Source: Hondaea fermentalgiana
Taxonomy: Eukaryota > Sar > Bigyra > Thraustochytrida > Thraustochytriidae
Direction: 5' to 3'
Assembly (NCBI GenBank): GCA_014084085.1
Contig: NPFB01000058.1
Coordinates: 80,510 to 144,509, forward strand
DNA: 64,000 nt
Shown: piece after piece, positions 34,401 through 43,792 of the stretch
How positions within the stretch are numbered: position 1 is the first letter of the stretch
Layout: each line of letters begins with the position of its first letter
Notes under the pieces: generated by a model
What the model was told of the DNA's origin: nothing
Databases searched by the model: none
What the model saw: the letters and a program-made list of their open reading frames with translations, nothing else
Translations under genes and position numbers: made by a program

Positions 34401-37400
34401 TGACGAAGCAGCTCCACAGGGGGCTGCGCGCCGTATTCCTCTACAAGCGGCATGTTGACGTCATCGACAAAGATGACGACGCGACGTCCCGCGGGTGCGC
34501 CAAGCAGCGTCTTGCGTTTCTTTTCGAGCTTGCCTTCGATTGTGTTTTGCGTGACAAATGAGCTGGTCTGCGCCGAGAAACTCATAAAGATGGGGACGAC
34601 GGCAAGTCCCTCTGGATCATCCTCGGGCAGCGGAGACGCGCGAGAAAGTGTATCTGCCACCACTGAGGTCTTGCCCGTACCTGTGACACCGGTGAGGAAA
34701 ACAGGGCGGTCTCGTTTCATGAGCTGACGAATCACGTACGAGTAGCGTGTTGTATCGACGCTTGGCACGAGGAGCTGAAAGTATGGAACCGAGGCATCAA
34801 AGGTGAAGCTCGGAATAATCTCCTCGAAGCTTTTCCATTGGCCGCCCGGGTCGCCTTCAATGTCGACAAAGTAGTCATAGACGACGCCGCCGGGCGGAAT
34901 TTGCACCTTACGGTCGGAGCCATCAAAATTCGCTCGAATCATTTCGTTGAAGCCGTCCCATCCCTCGAAGCTGATCGTTCCTCCGACAGCCCACACGAGA
35001 CTGAAAAGGAAGAGTTTGTCGACAAGCTTTTTCGCATCGGCTTCCTTGAGATTGGCCGAAGCATCCTTGGCGAAGAGCTTGACCCCCATTTCGGGCCGCA
35101 GCAGAGACTCAAAGAGCTTGCACAGAGCAGTGACCAGGTCTCCATTGAGCGTAAGGACGGGTTCCTTGCAGTTTCGGCGCATGTAACGCAGCGCGTCGTC
35201 CACGAAAAGGTCAAAGTCCTCAAAGAGATGCTCTTTGACATAGGCCGGCGTTCCTTCAGGCAAGGCGTCCGAGGCAAGCCAGCTGATCACCAGTGGTCGC
35301 CAGCCAAGGTCTTCGGGAGCCATGTACATGACACCCAGGCGCGATACGGTCGCGGGAGATGCCACGGCAAGATCCATGACTTCGAAAAGGCACTTCATCT
35401 GAACCTTGAGCTTGATGCGCTCACCGTTCGCCAGACAGAGCGTCATGTTGTCGTCTAGAACGGTGTTCATGTTCTCAATCCAAAGTGCGTCGATCGGGCC
35501 ATCGAAAACGGTCCAGCGTTTGACATTGTCAGACCCGTCGCAGTCATTGACCGCCTTGCGCATGATCGTCGACGCCAGCCCGTCGTGCCACTCTTGCGTT
35601 AGTTCATTGAACTCACCGTAAAGCTCACCCATCGTGATGCACTTGGGATTGAGCACGGTGGCTTCAGCATACTGATACCTCTCGTCATCTACGCCTCGAT
35701 CGCGCATATTCTTCATTGCAGCCTGAAGCACCTTCCAGCACGTGGTCTTGCCGCCTCCGGTGGGTCCGACAATTGTAGCTCCAAAGCGTACGTTGAAGAC
35801 GTCGAATTGCTGAATGATCTTGGTGATGAAGCTGGGAACAGGCTGCAAGTTCATGTTGGAGATTTCCTGCTCAATAGCCTCCTGGAAAAGCCCATAGTCA
35901 TGCGTGGGGACAACGACACCGGGGAACAAATCCGAGACAATAGCATAGAACAGCGGAAGATCTTCGGAAAGACATTTGGGCACGTTCGAGTCGCGCAGCG
36001 CACGAATGAGGGTGACGTCTTCACTGACCTCGGGATTGCCGCGCTTGAGACCTCCTGCCATGACCAGCACTGACTTCACGGCACGAAGGCCGTAATCGTA
36101 GTGAGGCTGCTGCGAAAGCTGCTGCGAACTGAGATGGAAGAGTTTAATCATTTTGCGAGAAAGGGTCTTGGCATCGCCGAACCCTTCAGCAAAGAGCATA
36201 ATCTCGGCAATCAGAGCATAATCTGGAACCATCATCGAGACTGGCCGGAAGCAGACCTTGAGGTTGTCAGGCAGCTCCGTGCGGCCGGCATAACCAGGGT
36301 TCATGGTAACAATTACGTGATGATCTTTGAGTAAGATGTCGACGCCCATAAACATGATGCGGGCTTTGCCTTCAAGACGACCCTGGCGCAAGAGTAGAAG
36401 CTGCTGTGCCACCACGGAAAGCACCTCGATATCAATGCGGTTAAATTCATCAAGGCAGGTCCACGCGCCGGTCTGGGCGAGTCCGCGAAAGAGTTTGCCC
36501 ATCATCTTGTAATCAATCTGATCCGAGCAGTTAAAGACAATGCACTGGACACCCAGCGCCTTTGCAAGATCCTTCGACGACTCTGTCTTGCCTGTCCCGG
36601 CAGGTCCAGCAGGCGCAGCGCCGAGCTTGAGCCCGTATGATCCTGTAATGGTCATCCAGCATCGATCCGTCAGCGGTGTAATCACCAGACGGGTCGTGCA
36701 TCCCTGGTACTCGTAGCCAAAGTTAATGACAGCGTCAGAGTGCCGCACACGGCAATCGTCAACATCAGCATCCCAATAGTAGCGCAGCTGCATCTGCCAG
36801 GTGAAGTTTCCGACGTCGGAAATGCGCTCTCGCTTGAGCGTCTCCACGATGTCACGAGCATGGACGTCGGTGGTGACGAGTGCAACAATGACGCGACGTT
36901 GACGCTTGGTCAAATCTCCGCGGATGAGCTCAATGAGCGCCTGAAGCTCATCGAGATTTACCTGATACCAATCTGCCATCGCGTGCTCCGAGTCTTCGCT
37001 GCGCAGTGCGCTTTCCGTGCCCTGTACCCATGTCATTTGCGCTGCCGTGGCGACAATCTGACCAGGGTGTTCGAGAACCCAATGGCGACGTTCCTTGGTG
37101 GGGTAGTCGAGCAGACCAACCTTCATGAGCTTTTGCAAGGAGATACGCATATGGTGTTCCACGGACGAAAGCCAGTCCTCGACATTACCACGAGCTTTTA
37201 GATTCTTTCCGAGTTCAATACGCTCGCCTTCGGGCGAGAGCATTGCCTCAATGTCGATACTGTTGGCTTTGGAACCAAAGTCAAGTCCCACCAAAGCGTC
37301 AAAGCACTTGCGCAGATGGGGCTGCACGGCCTGAGGGTCCTTCGTCTGCGCGAGAATTTCCAGCAGCTCATCATTTGCAAGAAAGTAGAAGCGCGGAAAG

Positions 37401-40400
37401 GCCGCGCGCTTGGTTTCGAGGTAGTCCTCGAGACTCTTTTGAATCTTGTCAAGCGTCTCGTTGCAATTTTTGAATTTGTCACAAAGACCCGCCAGTGTGC
37501 ACGCTTTCAGCGAATTCGGGTCGTCCGAGGTTCGCTTCATGTGAGCTTTCCAAAAGGTGTCCACCGCAAAGAATTTTTTGGACTCAACTGGGAGCTGGCG
37601 CTGGATATCCGGCGCCGAAAAAATTGTCTCAAGGTACATCCACCCACGTTGGCAGACAAGCCACTCGTCAAGGGTTTCCTGAAAGGTGACGAGCTTTTTG
37701 CGCCACGACTCGACAACATCCTTGATACCGGCAACGTAACGGGAACCCATGATGGTGCTAATGGTAACGAGGGAATCGTCAAGATTTGTCACGATCTCCT
37801 CGACGCTGCCGAGAATGTAAACGTCCTTTTGCTCCTTGTAGTTCTTGAGCTCGAGCTCTGAGGTACGCCACACATCCTCGATTTTGGTCAACATGGCCTC
37901 GAGCACCATTTCCTGCGCGGCAGCCACGGCGATGCCTTGGATTTCTTCCTCGAACTGACCAATTTGATTCTCCATGAGCTTGCCAAGCGTGAAGCCTTCG
38001 ACGTTCTTGATCTCGTATCCGACGAGGTCGTGAATCTTCTTCCAGTGTCGCTCCTGCAGAGAGTCAGAACAAAGGGCCACAATGACGGGGAGGGTGATCT
38101 GCACGTGATTGACCGCGTCCTTGAGGCTTGGACCCGAGGTCGAGTTGGGTAGCCCTCGAATAGCCTTGAAGGCGATCTTGTTGTGCACCTTGACCTGCTT
38201 GTCCATCTCTTCAGCGTCGAGGTCTTTGAATTCGGTGTTCATCCATTGCTGCAAGAGCGTGGACCACGACTTGATGCCAGTCCAAAGATCGTACTTGACC
38301 TTGAGGTCTTGGACAACCTCGTCGAGAACCTCGAATTCGGACACCTCGAGGTCTAGGTAGGACTGGTTGCTCTGCAAAACTTCGATTTCTGTGCGGATGC
38401 GTTCCAGCTTGTCGTTTTGCGTGGTCATGTACGTCACCATTTCCTCCATGTCGGCCCCGGCGTCTTCGATGCCCGGATGGTCGAGGGTTTCGCGCAATGC
38501 TGTGATATCCTTTTGCACCTTGGGCACCTGGCTGCTAATGAGTTTGATAAATTTGGCCGTGTCTTCTTCCTTGCGAGCCTCGCATGCCTCGACGGTGGAC
38601 GTCAAGTCGTTGAGCTGATCCGTGATCATGCGCATGTGCGCGACTTCCTGCTCGGGGACAGGCCACTTGTGGCGTTCCAAAATCATCGCGAATTGTTTAA
38701 TGTGACTGGAGCGGTCGCCGAGGTCCTTGAGGAGATCGGCGGCGATGGCAAGGAATTTACACTTTGTCGTGAATTCCGCCACGGTCGTCGGCTCGAAGGA
38801 GGCCTTGGCCATGTTTGTGGCAATATCCTCGAGCAGTTCCTTTGACTCGACGTTCATAATTCCAGGAATCACTTCCTTGATGGCCATGAGGCACTTGTAT
38901 GGGCTTGGCAAGAGCATCTTTTTCAAGGCACGCGAGTTGACCTGCATAATACCAATATCCGCCGAGATGGGGATGCCACCGAACTCGTTTTCCTGGTATT
39001 TAAACTTCGCAATGAGCTCCTCAAATACGTTGAGCTCCAAAGAGCGAAACTCTTGGACCTCGTTCTGCTGCTTGCTAGCATTTTCTTCATAGGTGTCGCG
39101 GAAGGGCTCAAAGACACGCGCATATTCAAGCGCTTCGTCGACCGCTGCGCGCAAGTCCTCGAGAATGGTGCGCTTGACATTGGTGAACTCCTTTTGATTG
39201 AGGATGATAGAGTCAAGCTCGAGATCATCCCCTCCGCCGCCGCCGTCGCCACCGCCTTCAGCGCCTGCGGCCTCGCCTTCCTTATTGGCCACTTGCGTGT
39301 ATGGCGCGAGTTCTTCGTGAGTGAGAAGTCTATCGGCTGCAGTGAGGACACCAACGGCCTCATTGATGGACTCTTCAATGACTCCTTCAAAGACAGCGTA
39401 GTTGGGCTGCAAAATGAGCGGGGCGGCGTACTTGCGGCGTCGACGCAGGTCACGTGCTTCGGCTTTACGCTTTTCCCTATCTTCGGGCTCCTCATCCGGG
39501 TTTCTTTCGTCCTCCGGAGTCTCGTAGCCGTCTTCTTCGTCTTCACCTTCTTCGAGCTCTCTCTTCTCCTCCTCGGGGGTTGGAGCCTTGGGTTTCGGGC
39601 CGAAGGCAGTATCGACAGAGAAGAGAGGTACGGCTTCCTTGGCGCCGCCTTTCTTTTCGATAACGATCTCTTTCTTCTTTTCCTCAGCGAGGCGTACGAT
39701 GCGCTTGGGGCGCACTTTGGGATTAACGATTTCCGAAAAGGATCGGGCCGAGGAGTACGCCATGTCGACAAGGGTCACATTCATTTGAAAGTCAATGAGA
39801 CGGATGAACTTTGCAAGTTTCTTGCACTCGGTACGAAGAGCGGCGCGCTCCATAAAGGTCATCTTGTGGTCGGCGACGATTTCGTTGTGCTCAAGAAACT
39901 CGTCGAGAACATGATCGCAGGCGTCGCGGACGATGCGGCGAATCTCGTCAGAGACCTCAATGACGGAAAGCTGGAGCTTTTCGCGGTGGGCTCGCTGTGT
40001 CTCGCGAAACTCGTCGAGGGTGTAGGTCTTGGAACGGTCCGCGCTCACGAGACGACGCGCGCCGAGCGAGAGACACATTTGCCGAATCTGCAAGAGCGAC
40101 TCGCGCAAACGATTGTTGAGGATGAAGAGCTGCTTTTGCAGCACCTCGCTGCCGATTTTGCGTTTGGCGCCTCGTACGTTGCGCTTCCACATTGTAAAGT
40201 TTTTCCAGACGCGGAATCTCGCAAAGAAAGAGATACTCTTCATCTTCGAAAAGATGCGGAATTCGTGTTCCCAGAGGTCCATGGGGGTAAACTCAGCCTG
40301 CGAATCTGTAAAGTGCGTGACGCCCTCGCGGCTCAGGGTAAAGTAGTCTTCGGGGTCGACGTTTTTGTGGTCCACGACGCGAAGTTCGTACACGCTATTA

Positions 40401-41179
40401 AAGGCGGCTCGTGGGCGCAGGTAAAAGAACCCTCCATTCTCGAACTCTTGGTTTTGTTTGGGCGTGAGCTTGAGCTGTGAGGCAAAACTCACCGGGTCAG
40501 AAGCATCATGATCCGCGAGGATGTCGCCTTTGGCGGGGCTGGGGGCAGTGGAGTCGGCAGCTTTCTTCTGCGCTTTCTGTTGTGCAGACTTACCAAGGAC
40601 GCCCATGGAGTTCATTGCCACTGAGGCAAGGGACGTTGGCCCGCTTGCCGCCGTAGTTTTCGCCGAGGCGGGCGTTGGTGCAGGCGCCGGGGTAGCTCGT
40701 GCGGAAGATTTTTCGTGGCGAGGACGCAAAAGGCCCTTGGCGAACTTGACAGGTTTTGAGTCCGTGCTCGGATCTGGACGCAAGATTTGCGTAGGTTTTG
40801 CGGTGAGAACAGACCCAGTGGTTCCAGTTCCTGTGACTCCAAGGGCGCCTTGTTTGGGCACAAGCTGCGACGATGACGCTTTAGGCGAAGCTCTTGCAAT
40901 TACATTGCGGCGGAGAGGGCTCGACGATTTATGTGAAGCCGCTGCTGATCCCGCGTAGAGCCGCGAGGAAAGATTGTTCTTGCGAGTAATGCCCGCCGCG
41001 AGTTCAGACTCTTTTTGCTCTTGCGTGAGGCCTGCGCCACTGGCGCTTTGGCCGGACGCAAGGGGGTCCTCATCTTCGTGATTGTTGCTTTTGGTGGCAT
41101 TGTTCAATGTCGCAGCCATTCTCGTGGGTGAGTTACCGATGGCGGCGTCACGCGACTCATCGGAGCCTTTCCTTTCCAT
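28442..41179 (-). CDS. DNAH: Axonemal dynein heavy chain (inner-arm type), intronless
   Basis: A 4245-residue motor ATPase that drives ciliary and flagellar beating. The gene is a single uninterrupted 12.7-kb frame from a true ATG. The N-terminal tail takes roughly residues 1-1000, and the linker leads into six AAA modules. P-loops are GPAGTGKT at 1525 (AAA1, with LDEFNRIDIEVLSVVAQQ), GPTGGGKT at 1805 (AAA2), GVTGTGKT at 2164 (AAA3) and GVGGSGK at 2525 (AAA4). The stalk coiled coils are about 2750-2850 and 2970-3060 with the microtubule-binding domain between; AAA5, AAA6 and the C-terminal domain follow. Length fits single-headed inner-arm chains (DNAH1/3/6/7/12 class, about 4000-4270) rather than outer-arm chains. 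I cannot fix the subtype by eye. An Asp/Glu-rich insert lies near 30535-30600. An X-box-like palindrome sits about 340 bp upstream. Confidence 0.97.
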   Translation of the reverse strand: MERKGSDESRDAAIGNSPTRMAATLNNATKSNNHEDEDPLASGQSASGAGLTQEQKESELAAGITRKNNLSSRLYAGSAAASHKSSSPLRRNVIARASPKASSSQLVPKQGALGVTGTGTTGSVLTAKPTQILRPDPSTDSKPVKFAKGLLRPRHEKSSARATPAPAPTPASAKTTAASGPTSLASVAMNSMGVLGKSAQQKAQKKAADSTAPSPAKGDILADHDASDPVSFASQLKLTPKQNQEFENGGFFYLRPRAAFNSVYELRVVDHKNVDPEDYFTLSREGVTHFTDSQAEFTPMDLWEHEFRIFSKMKSISFFARFRVWKNFTMWKRNVRGAKRKIGSEVLQKQLFILNNRLRESLLQIRQMCLSLGARRLVSADRSKTYTLDEFRETQRAHREKLQLSVIEVSDEIRRIVRDACDHVLDEFLEHNEIVADHKMTFMERAALRTECKKLAKFIRLIDFQMNVTLVDMAYSSARSFSEIVNPKVRPKRIVRLAEEKKKEIVIEKKGGAKEAVPLFSVDTAFGPKPKAPTPEEEKRELEEGEDEEDGYETPEDERNPDEEPEDREKRKAEARDLRRRRKYAAPLILQPNYAVFEGVIEESINEAVGVLTAADRLLTHEELAPYTQVANKEGEAAGAEGGGDGGGGGDDLELDSIILNQKEFTNVKRTILEDLRAAVDEALEYARVFEPFRDTYEENASKQQNEVQEFRSLELNVFEELIAKFKYQENEFGGIPISADIGIMQVNSRALKKMLLPSPYKCLMAIKEVIPGIMNVESKELLEDIATNMAKASFEPTTVAEFTTKCKFLAIAADLLKDLGDRSSHIKQFAMILERHKWPVPEQEVAHMRMITDQLNDLTSTVEACEARKEEDTAKFIKLISSQVPKVQKDITALRETLDHPGIEDAGADMEEMVTYMTTQNDKLERIRTEIEVLQSNQSYLDLEVSEFEVLDEVVQDLKVKYDLWTGIKSWSTLLQQWMNTEFKDLDAEEMDKQVKVHNKIAFKAIRGLPNSTSGPSLKDAVNHVQITLPVIVALCSDSLQERHWKKIHDLVGYEIKNVEGFTLGKLMENQIGQFEEEIQGIAVAAAQEMVLEAMLTKIEDVWRTSELELKNYKEQKDVYILGSVEEIVTNLDDSLVTISTIMGSRYVAGIKDVVESWRKKLVTFQETLDEWLVCQRGWMYLETIFSAPDIQRQLPVESKKFFAVDTFWKAHMKRTSDDPNSLKACTLAGLCDKFKNCNETLDKIQKSLEDYLETKRAAFPRFYFLANDELLEILAQTKDPQAVQPHLRKCFDALVGLDFGSKANSIDIEAMLSPEGERIELGKNLKARGNVEDWLSSVEHHMRISLQKLMKVGLLDYPTKERRHWVLEHPGQIVATAAQMTWVQGTESALRSEDSEHAMADWYQVNLDELQALIELIRGDLTKRQRRVIVALVTTDVHARDIVETLKRERISDVGNFTWQMQLRYYWDADVDDCRVRHSDAVINFGYEYQGCTTRLVITPLTDRCWMTITGSYGLKLGAAPAGPAGTGKTESSKDLAKALGVQCIVFNCSDQIDYKMMGKLFRGLAQTGAWTCLDEFNRIDIEVLSVVAQQLLLLRQGRLEGKARIMFMGVDILLKDHHVIVTMNPGYAGRTELPDNLKVCFRPVSMMVPDYALIAEIMLFAEGFGDAKTLSRKMIKLFHLSSQQLSQQPHYDYGLRAVKSVLVMAGGLKRGNPEVSEDVTLIRALRDSNVPKCLSEDLPLFYAIVSDLFPGVVVPTHDYGLFQEAIEQEISNMNLQPVPSFITKIIQQFDVFNVRFGATIVGPTGGGKTTCWKVLQAAMKNMRDRGVDDERYQYAEATVLNPKCITMGELYGEFNELTQEWHDGLASTIMRKAVNDCDGSDNVKRWTVFDGPIDALWIENMNTVLDDNMTLCLANGERIKLKVQMKCLFEVMDLAVASPATVSRLGVMYMAPEDLGWRPLVISWLASDALPEGTPAYVKEHLFEDFDLFVDDALRYMRRNCKEPVLTLNGDLVTALCKLFESLLRPEMGVKLFAKDASANLKEADAKKLVDKLFLFSLVWAVGGTISFEGWDGFNEMIRANFDGSDRKVQIPPGGVVYDYFVDIEGDPGGQWKSFEEIIPSFTFDASVPYFQLLVPSVDTTRYSYVIRQLMKRDRPVFLTGVTGTGKTSVVADTLSRASPLPEDDPEGLAVVPIFMSFSAQTSSFVTQNTIEGKLEKKRKTLLGAPAGRRVVIFVDDVNMPLVEEYGAQPPVELLRQFLDMKGFYDRDKLFWKDIEDTMIMVAAAPPGGGRNPVTPRFKRHFNILCMRPASSKTMQHIFKAILGGFAQAFPNDACRDLVAPIVASVVEIFERISLELLPTPAKSHYTFNLRDVSKVFQGILMTPAKKCAEPDTFALLFMHESMRVFHDRLINIEDKRWFTTLLIELVNRQLKLSMTHEKVFESDWPIMFCDFLRPGLAFDERMYEVAKDQAKVEQVLEDNLDEYNMSNPTQMNLVFFGDAIEHISRIARIIRQPRGNALLIGVGGSGKQSCTRLASFMSDFECFQIELVRGYGLGEFHEDIKELMIKTGVKGLNTVFLFTDTQIVEEAFLEDINNILNSGEIPNLFPQDEMDRILNDMIPVVKEMGIPETRENCRLQFIARVRDLLHIVLCMSPVGDSLRIRCRNFPSLINCTTIDWYMEWPQSALQSVAQRFLAELDVTPEVRESLVSICGEIHTSVIEISEEFFDKLRRRVYTTPKSYLDLIDLYRSMLAEKRQELKVVEKRMEVGVQKLNETNQIVDDLQAELVKLQPVLVVKAAETEKLIEQVNKDKAEAAVVEERVAKDEAVVKAQAAEVGAVQADAQADLDVAMPALNDALKSLDSLDKKDITEIKSFAKPPPAVQTVMEAICILFGSKPDWDNSKKLLNDANFMKNLKEYDKDNIPAAALKKIKKYVGMEIMQVENVRKVSIAATSLCMFVHAMDIYSEVAKEVAPKMAKLKEMNAQMDQANALLAEKQAELQAVRDKVAALQQQLDESLAAKKELEDQSQLTKDRLVRAEKLTSGLESEGVRWKQTLVNIAQDMELLTGDVMISAGCISYYGAFTGPFRKRLVDQWLSRCRELNIPCTEGASLQNTIGNPVQLRAWQIDGLPSDAVSADSALLVFRGKRWPLMIDPQGQANRWIKNTESVNNLEVIKMSNPNLLRSLENGIRVGRPVLIEDLDEHIDPSLEPVLQKAVFFQGGRKLIHLGDSDIDYDDNFKFYMTTKMPNPHYLPEICIKVTLINFTVTFIGLTDQLLGDVVKSERPDVEEKKNKLVTTMAADAKQLKDLEAKILQLLSESTGNILDDEVLINTLADSKTTSAIIHERVEESKKTQVSIEEARASYRPVATRGAIIYFVIADLTQIDPMYQYSLSFVKALFLTSLTLPQPADDGMDDKSEFERRIAHLLKAQTEYIFTQVARGLFETHKSLFASLICFQILLEAVSISRPEFMLMLRGAGVVDRTDMPGPPVEAVDAELLNDAQWDNICAMDRDLKLVVRKSSDGAEGNAEEDDGDDEEEGEDSEDPTQETYRPFAGLATAIAEDFDTWRPWFESDGPYFENMPGDFESQINSFQKLMLVKVVKEESLLVAMNSFVEKSLGRCFVEFPPVQMEDVYVGTNRFTPLIFVLSQGADPTAMLLKFAKEKGYGERLHVISLGQGQGPHAERLIENSVKNGDWVLLQNCHLAKSWMPTLEKIVLGLEENQDVIHEDFRLYLTSFPATYFPVTVLQNGVKLTNEPPKGLRANLIRSFDNNIVSESIWEGCLKPQPWKKLLVGFSFFHALVQERRKFGPLGWNIRYEFNDSDLETSRETLRRFLDEQATVPWDALLYVTGQINYGGRVTDDWDRRCLMGILQKFCNPGILVDEYKFSKSGLYYAPPECSFGEVNVYLKQLPMVDNPEVFGMHKNAEITFQKAESTNMITTMLGLQPRESGGGGGMSSDDIVLDLVAEIEGQVPEFLDKELAGPNTFVVLDSGLISSLDTVLSQEMVKFNKLIRTMNSTLKELARAIKGLVVMSLDLDKMYSAFLVNQVPPNWANVGFASRKTLMSWVKDMIFRVEFLRTWLYEGQPVTFPLQAFFFPQGFMTGTLQTHARKYKVAVDELTFNNSIINKEPEEIVESPEDGVLVYGMWMEGARFNRESELMDQSLLGQMFTALPPVHLVPEINFLPDPVDYRCPVYKTSDRQGVLSTTGMSTNYVLAVSVKTDVDPNTWVMMGCACLLNLDD

Positions 41180-41799
41180 GCTCCTTTGCGCCGTCTACAG
41201 AGACGCACGCGTTGACGGATCAACGCTGACGTTCTTCTCCGTCTGGCCGACAAAAGCGAACGATGAATGAAAGAGCGAATGTATGTGTAAAGCTTGGTCT
41301 TTCTCGGAGTTGCGCGCGCGAGAGAAAAATGCAAGCGCCTTCTTCGTGCACGCGCCCCCTGCGCGTGCTTTTGAAGCTGGTCTTGGCAGGGCGGAGCAAG
41401 CTGGGGTCTGCCTGCTTGGGGCGCGACGGCCCGGCGATGGGTAGGGACTTCGTCGCGGCCTTGTGACCGCGATTCTACGCGCTACGTCACAAAGGTCACG
41501 TGCCTAAAGTACCTTGCCGAGGCAACGCTCTCTCTGCGCGTACATACGCTGTCTCTTATTACAGCAATAAGCGCAAAACGCCGAGCCAAACAGAGCTTGA
41601 ACTTGAACATAAGGAGTCTCAACGGTCATGAGGTCCCCGCGGTGTCCTCGACAACGGTACACACACTTTTTATTTTATTTATTTTTTTTTACGACCAGAC
41701 CTTCGCGCTCCAAGTCTACAGCTTTTGACTTGCACCATAAGCTTGATCACAAGTATAGGAATAAATAACAAGGAGAGCGTAGTGGCGAGGGCGAACGAT
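41180..41799. other. Upstream region of the dynein heavy chain
   Basis: About 620 bp between the dynein ATG and the stop of the next minus-strand gene. It contains a palindromic CACGTG at about 41498-41503, the X-box-like site at 41513-41526 and a T/A-rich stretch at about 41669-41693. No gene. Confidence 0.5.
41513..41526. promoter_or_regulatory. X-box-like palindrome upstream of the dynein gene
   Basis: The sequence CTTGCCGAGGCAAC is a near-perfect inverted repeat. It differs at one position from GTTGCCNNGGCAAC, the RFX X-box found in front of ciliary genes in animals. It lies about 335-347 bp upstream of the dynein heavy chain ATG. Function in this organism is inference. Confidence 0.35.
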
Positions 41800-43756
41800 T
41801 TAGTCTTTATGAGGATGCGGCAGGTCCGGCAAAGGTAGTGGTTCCGGTTTGGATGACAGGGTGCTCAGACAAGCGTCAATCTTGGCAGACATGGCCGCTC
41901 GTTCCGGGGCGACAGCTTTGACAACCCAACTCGGAATGGAGCCATTCGGGTCTATCATTTGAACATTGCTCATCAGACTCGCGTTGGGCTCAGTCGGATG
42001 GGGCTCGAGCTTGATGCCCGCAGAGAAAACCTTTGCCCGCACGTACTTGTCCGAAGGTGGACTTAGAGCATCTGGAGCTGACACCATGATCACCTTGACG
42101 GTGCCGTCTTTGTCGATCTGGCGAAAGGTAATAAGGACCGAATCTCGGGCCGTAACGACCATGGGAAAGGGCGACTTGTACTCTACATGTTGGACGTCGC
42201 AAATATCGATGGGAGCGTCGTCAAAGGCCTTGCGCAAAGACGCTAAATCAAGTTCGCGAAGCGGCGTGCTGCGCTTGTAGAGATCGTCGTAGTCATCCCG
42301 GTGCGCAGGATCCGACATGTATGCCGCAGCCACAAGTGGGGGCGCGCGAATTGTGCCAACGCCCTTTGTGTGCGTGAGGCCGCGCTCGGTCTTGAGGTAG
42401 CACTGCACACCGTTGTAATTCTTTAGAAATGTCCACCCATCCCCTTCACCGACGCTGATCGCCTTTTCAAAGGCAGCATTGGCGCTTTGAAGAATTTTTG
42501 TAAACTCTGCCATTTCTTGCGCGGTCGCCTTGGGTGGACCTGAGAGCTCGGCTTCTGCAGCGGCGAGGGCCTCTGGCGTGCGGCCACGACCCTGACCAAC
42601 GCCAAGAAATTTGCGCGTCTCAGCAACTTTGAAGACTTGCCTTCGCAACGACTCGTCCATGAGCGCCTGCATAAAAGCATTCAGCTCGTGGACACGCGCT
42701 TGCAAAAAATCCTCATCAAGACTGGAGAACCAGGTTTTTCCCGGCAGCTGCGGGAGGACACCATGGCCAAACATGCGACGAAGTTCGTGACGCAAGGTAT
42801 CAAACTGACTGAAGCGACGCCACACGTACCAGGCCAAACCCTCATGCTCGACGCGAACACGGTATTGGGCGTATAGGTCGTCGACGACTCGACTTCCGAC
42901 GACGGAAACCTTCAAGGTATGACCTTCCTTGTCGCGCACCTTGCGCTTACCTTGCGGCGCATTGTCTGCGCCAAGACCGGTGCCTGGTCGCGGTTTCTGC
43001 CGGTCGTACCCCACGGCATCGGCGTACCACGATGCAAAAGCTAGCATGGCGGCAAAGCCAGCGCAAAAGAGGGTACATGGGTGTGTTTCACCCAGCATTG
43101 TAGCAGAGGCAAGCGCGGCAAGCGCAGCGCCCGCCCCGAGAGAAAGGACATTTTCAGAAGCAGTGACTAGAGAACTCATCGACTGCGGTACAATTGCCGT
43201 AATTGAGGAAGCTTCGTCTGACGTGGACTGGGTCGGAAAACCCGCGTGGGTCCGAGCAATGACGACTGCCATGATGACGGTAGTGGCGGCGCCAGCCCTG
43301 AGAAATCGCATTTCGAGGTTGGGCGTCTCGCGAGCGCGAAAAAAGTGGAATACTATTGTGCAGGCAGCGACTGCGAGTACCACAGCAGCCCAGCGCGCGC
43401 GTGCGTCGTACAGCGCAAGATCGCGCCCTGTCTTGGTTGTGGCGAGAACACGCGCAACGACGTACACGAACAAGGCTGGGCCCGCGAGCAAGGGGGCTGG
43501 TGATGGCAGGGTTGACTGCGAGTCTTCTCGAGGTTCTTGCTCTTGGTCAAAGGCAAAAAATTGGCAAGTGAGAACTGCAATTGCCAGCACGGATGCCACC
43601 CAAAGCTCTGTGCTTTGCGCCGTAGGCTCTGCGAGTGATTTCGCCGTGATATTTGTAGCGAGATCCTGGAGCTTGGCTTCTGGGCCTTGATGGCTTTTCG
43701 CGCCGTCTGGTTTTCCATTTGCCTGAGGCATGGAAGAAGGCCTTGTATTCTTGGGA

Positions 43757-43792
<36 letters not shown>

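Noticed and set aside
39053..40480. 475-codon plus-strand frame within the dynein gene
   Set aside because: It lies wholly antisense to the dynein N-terminal region and shows no family pattern.
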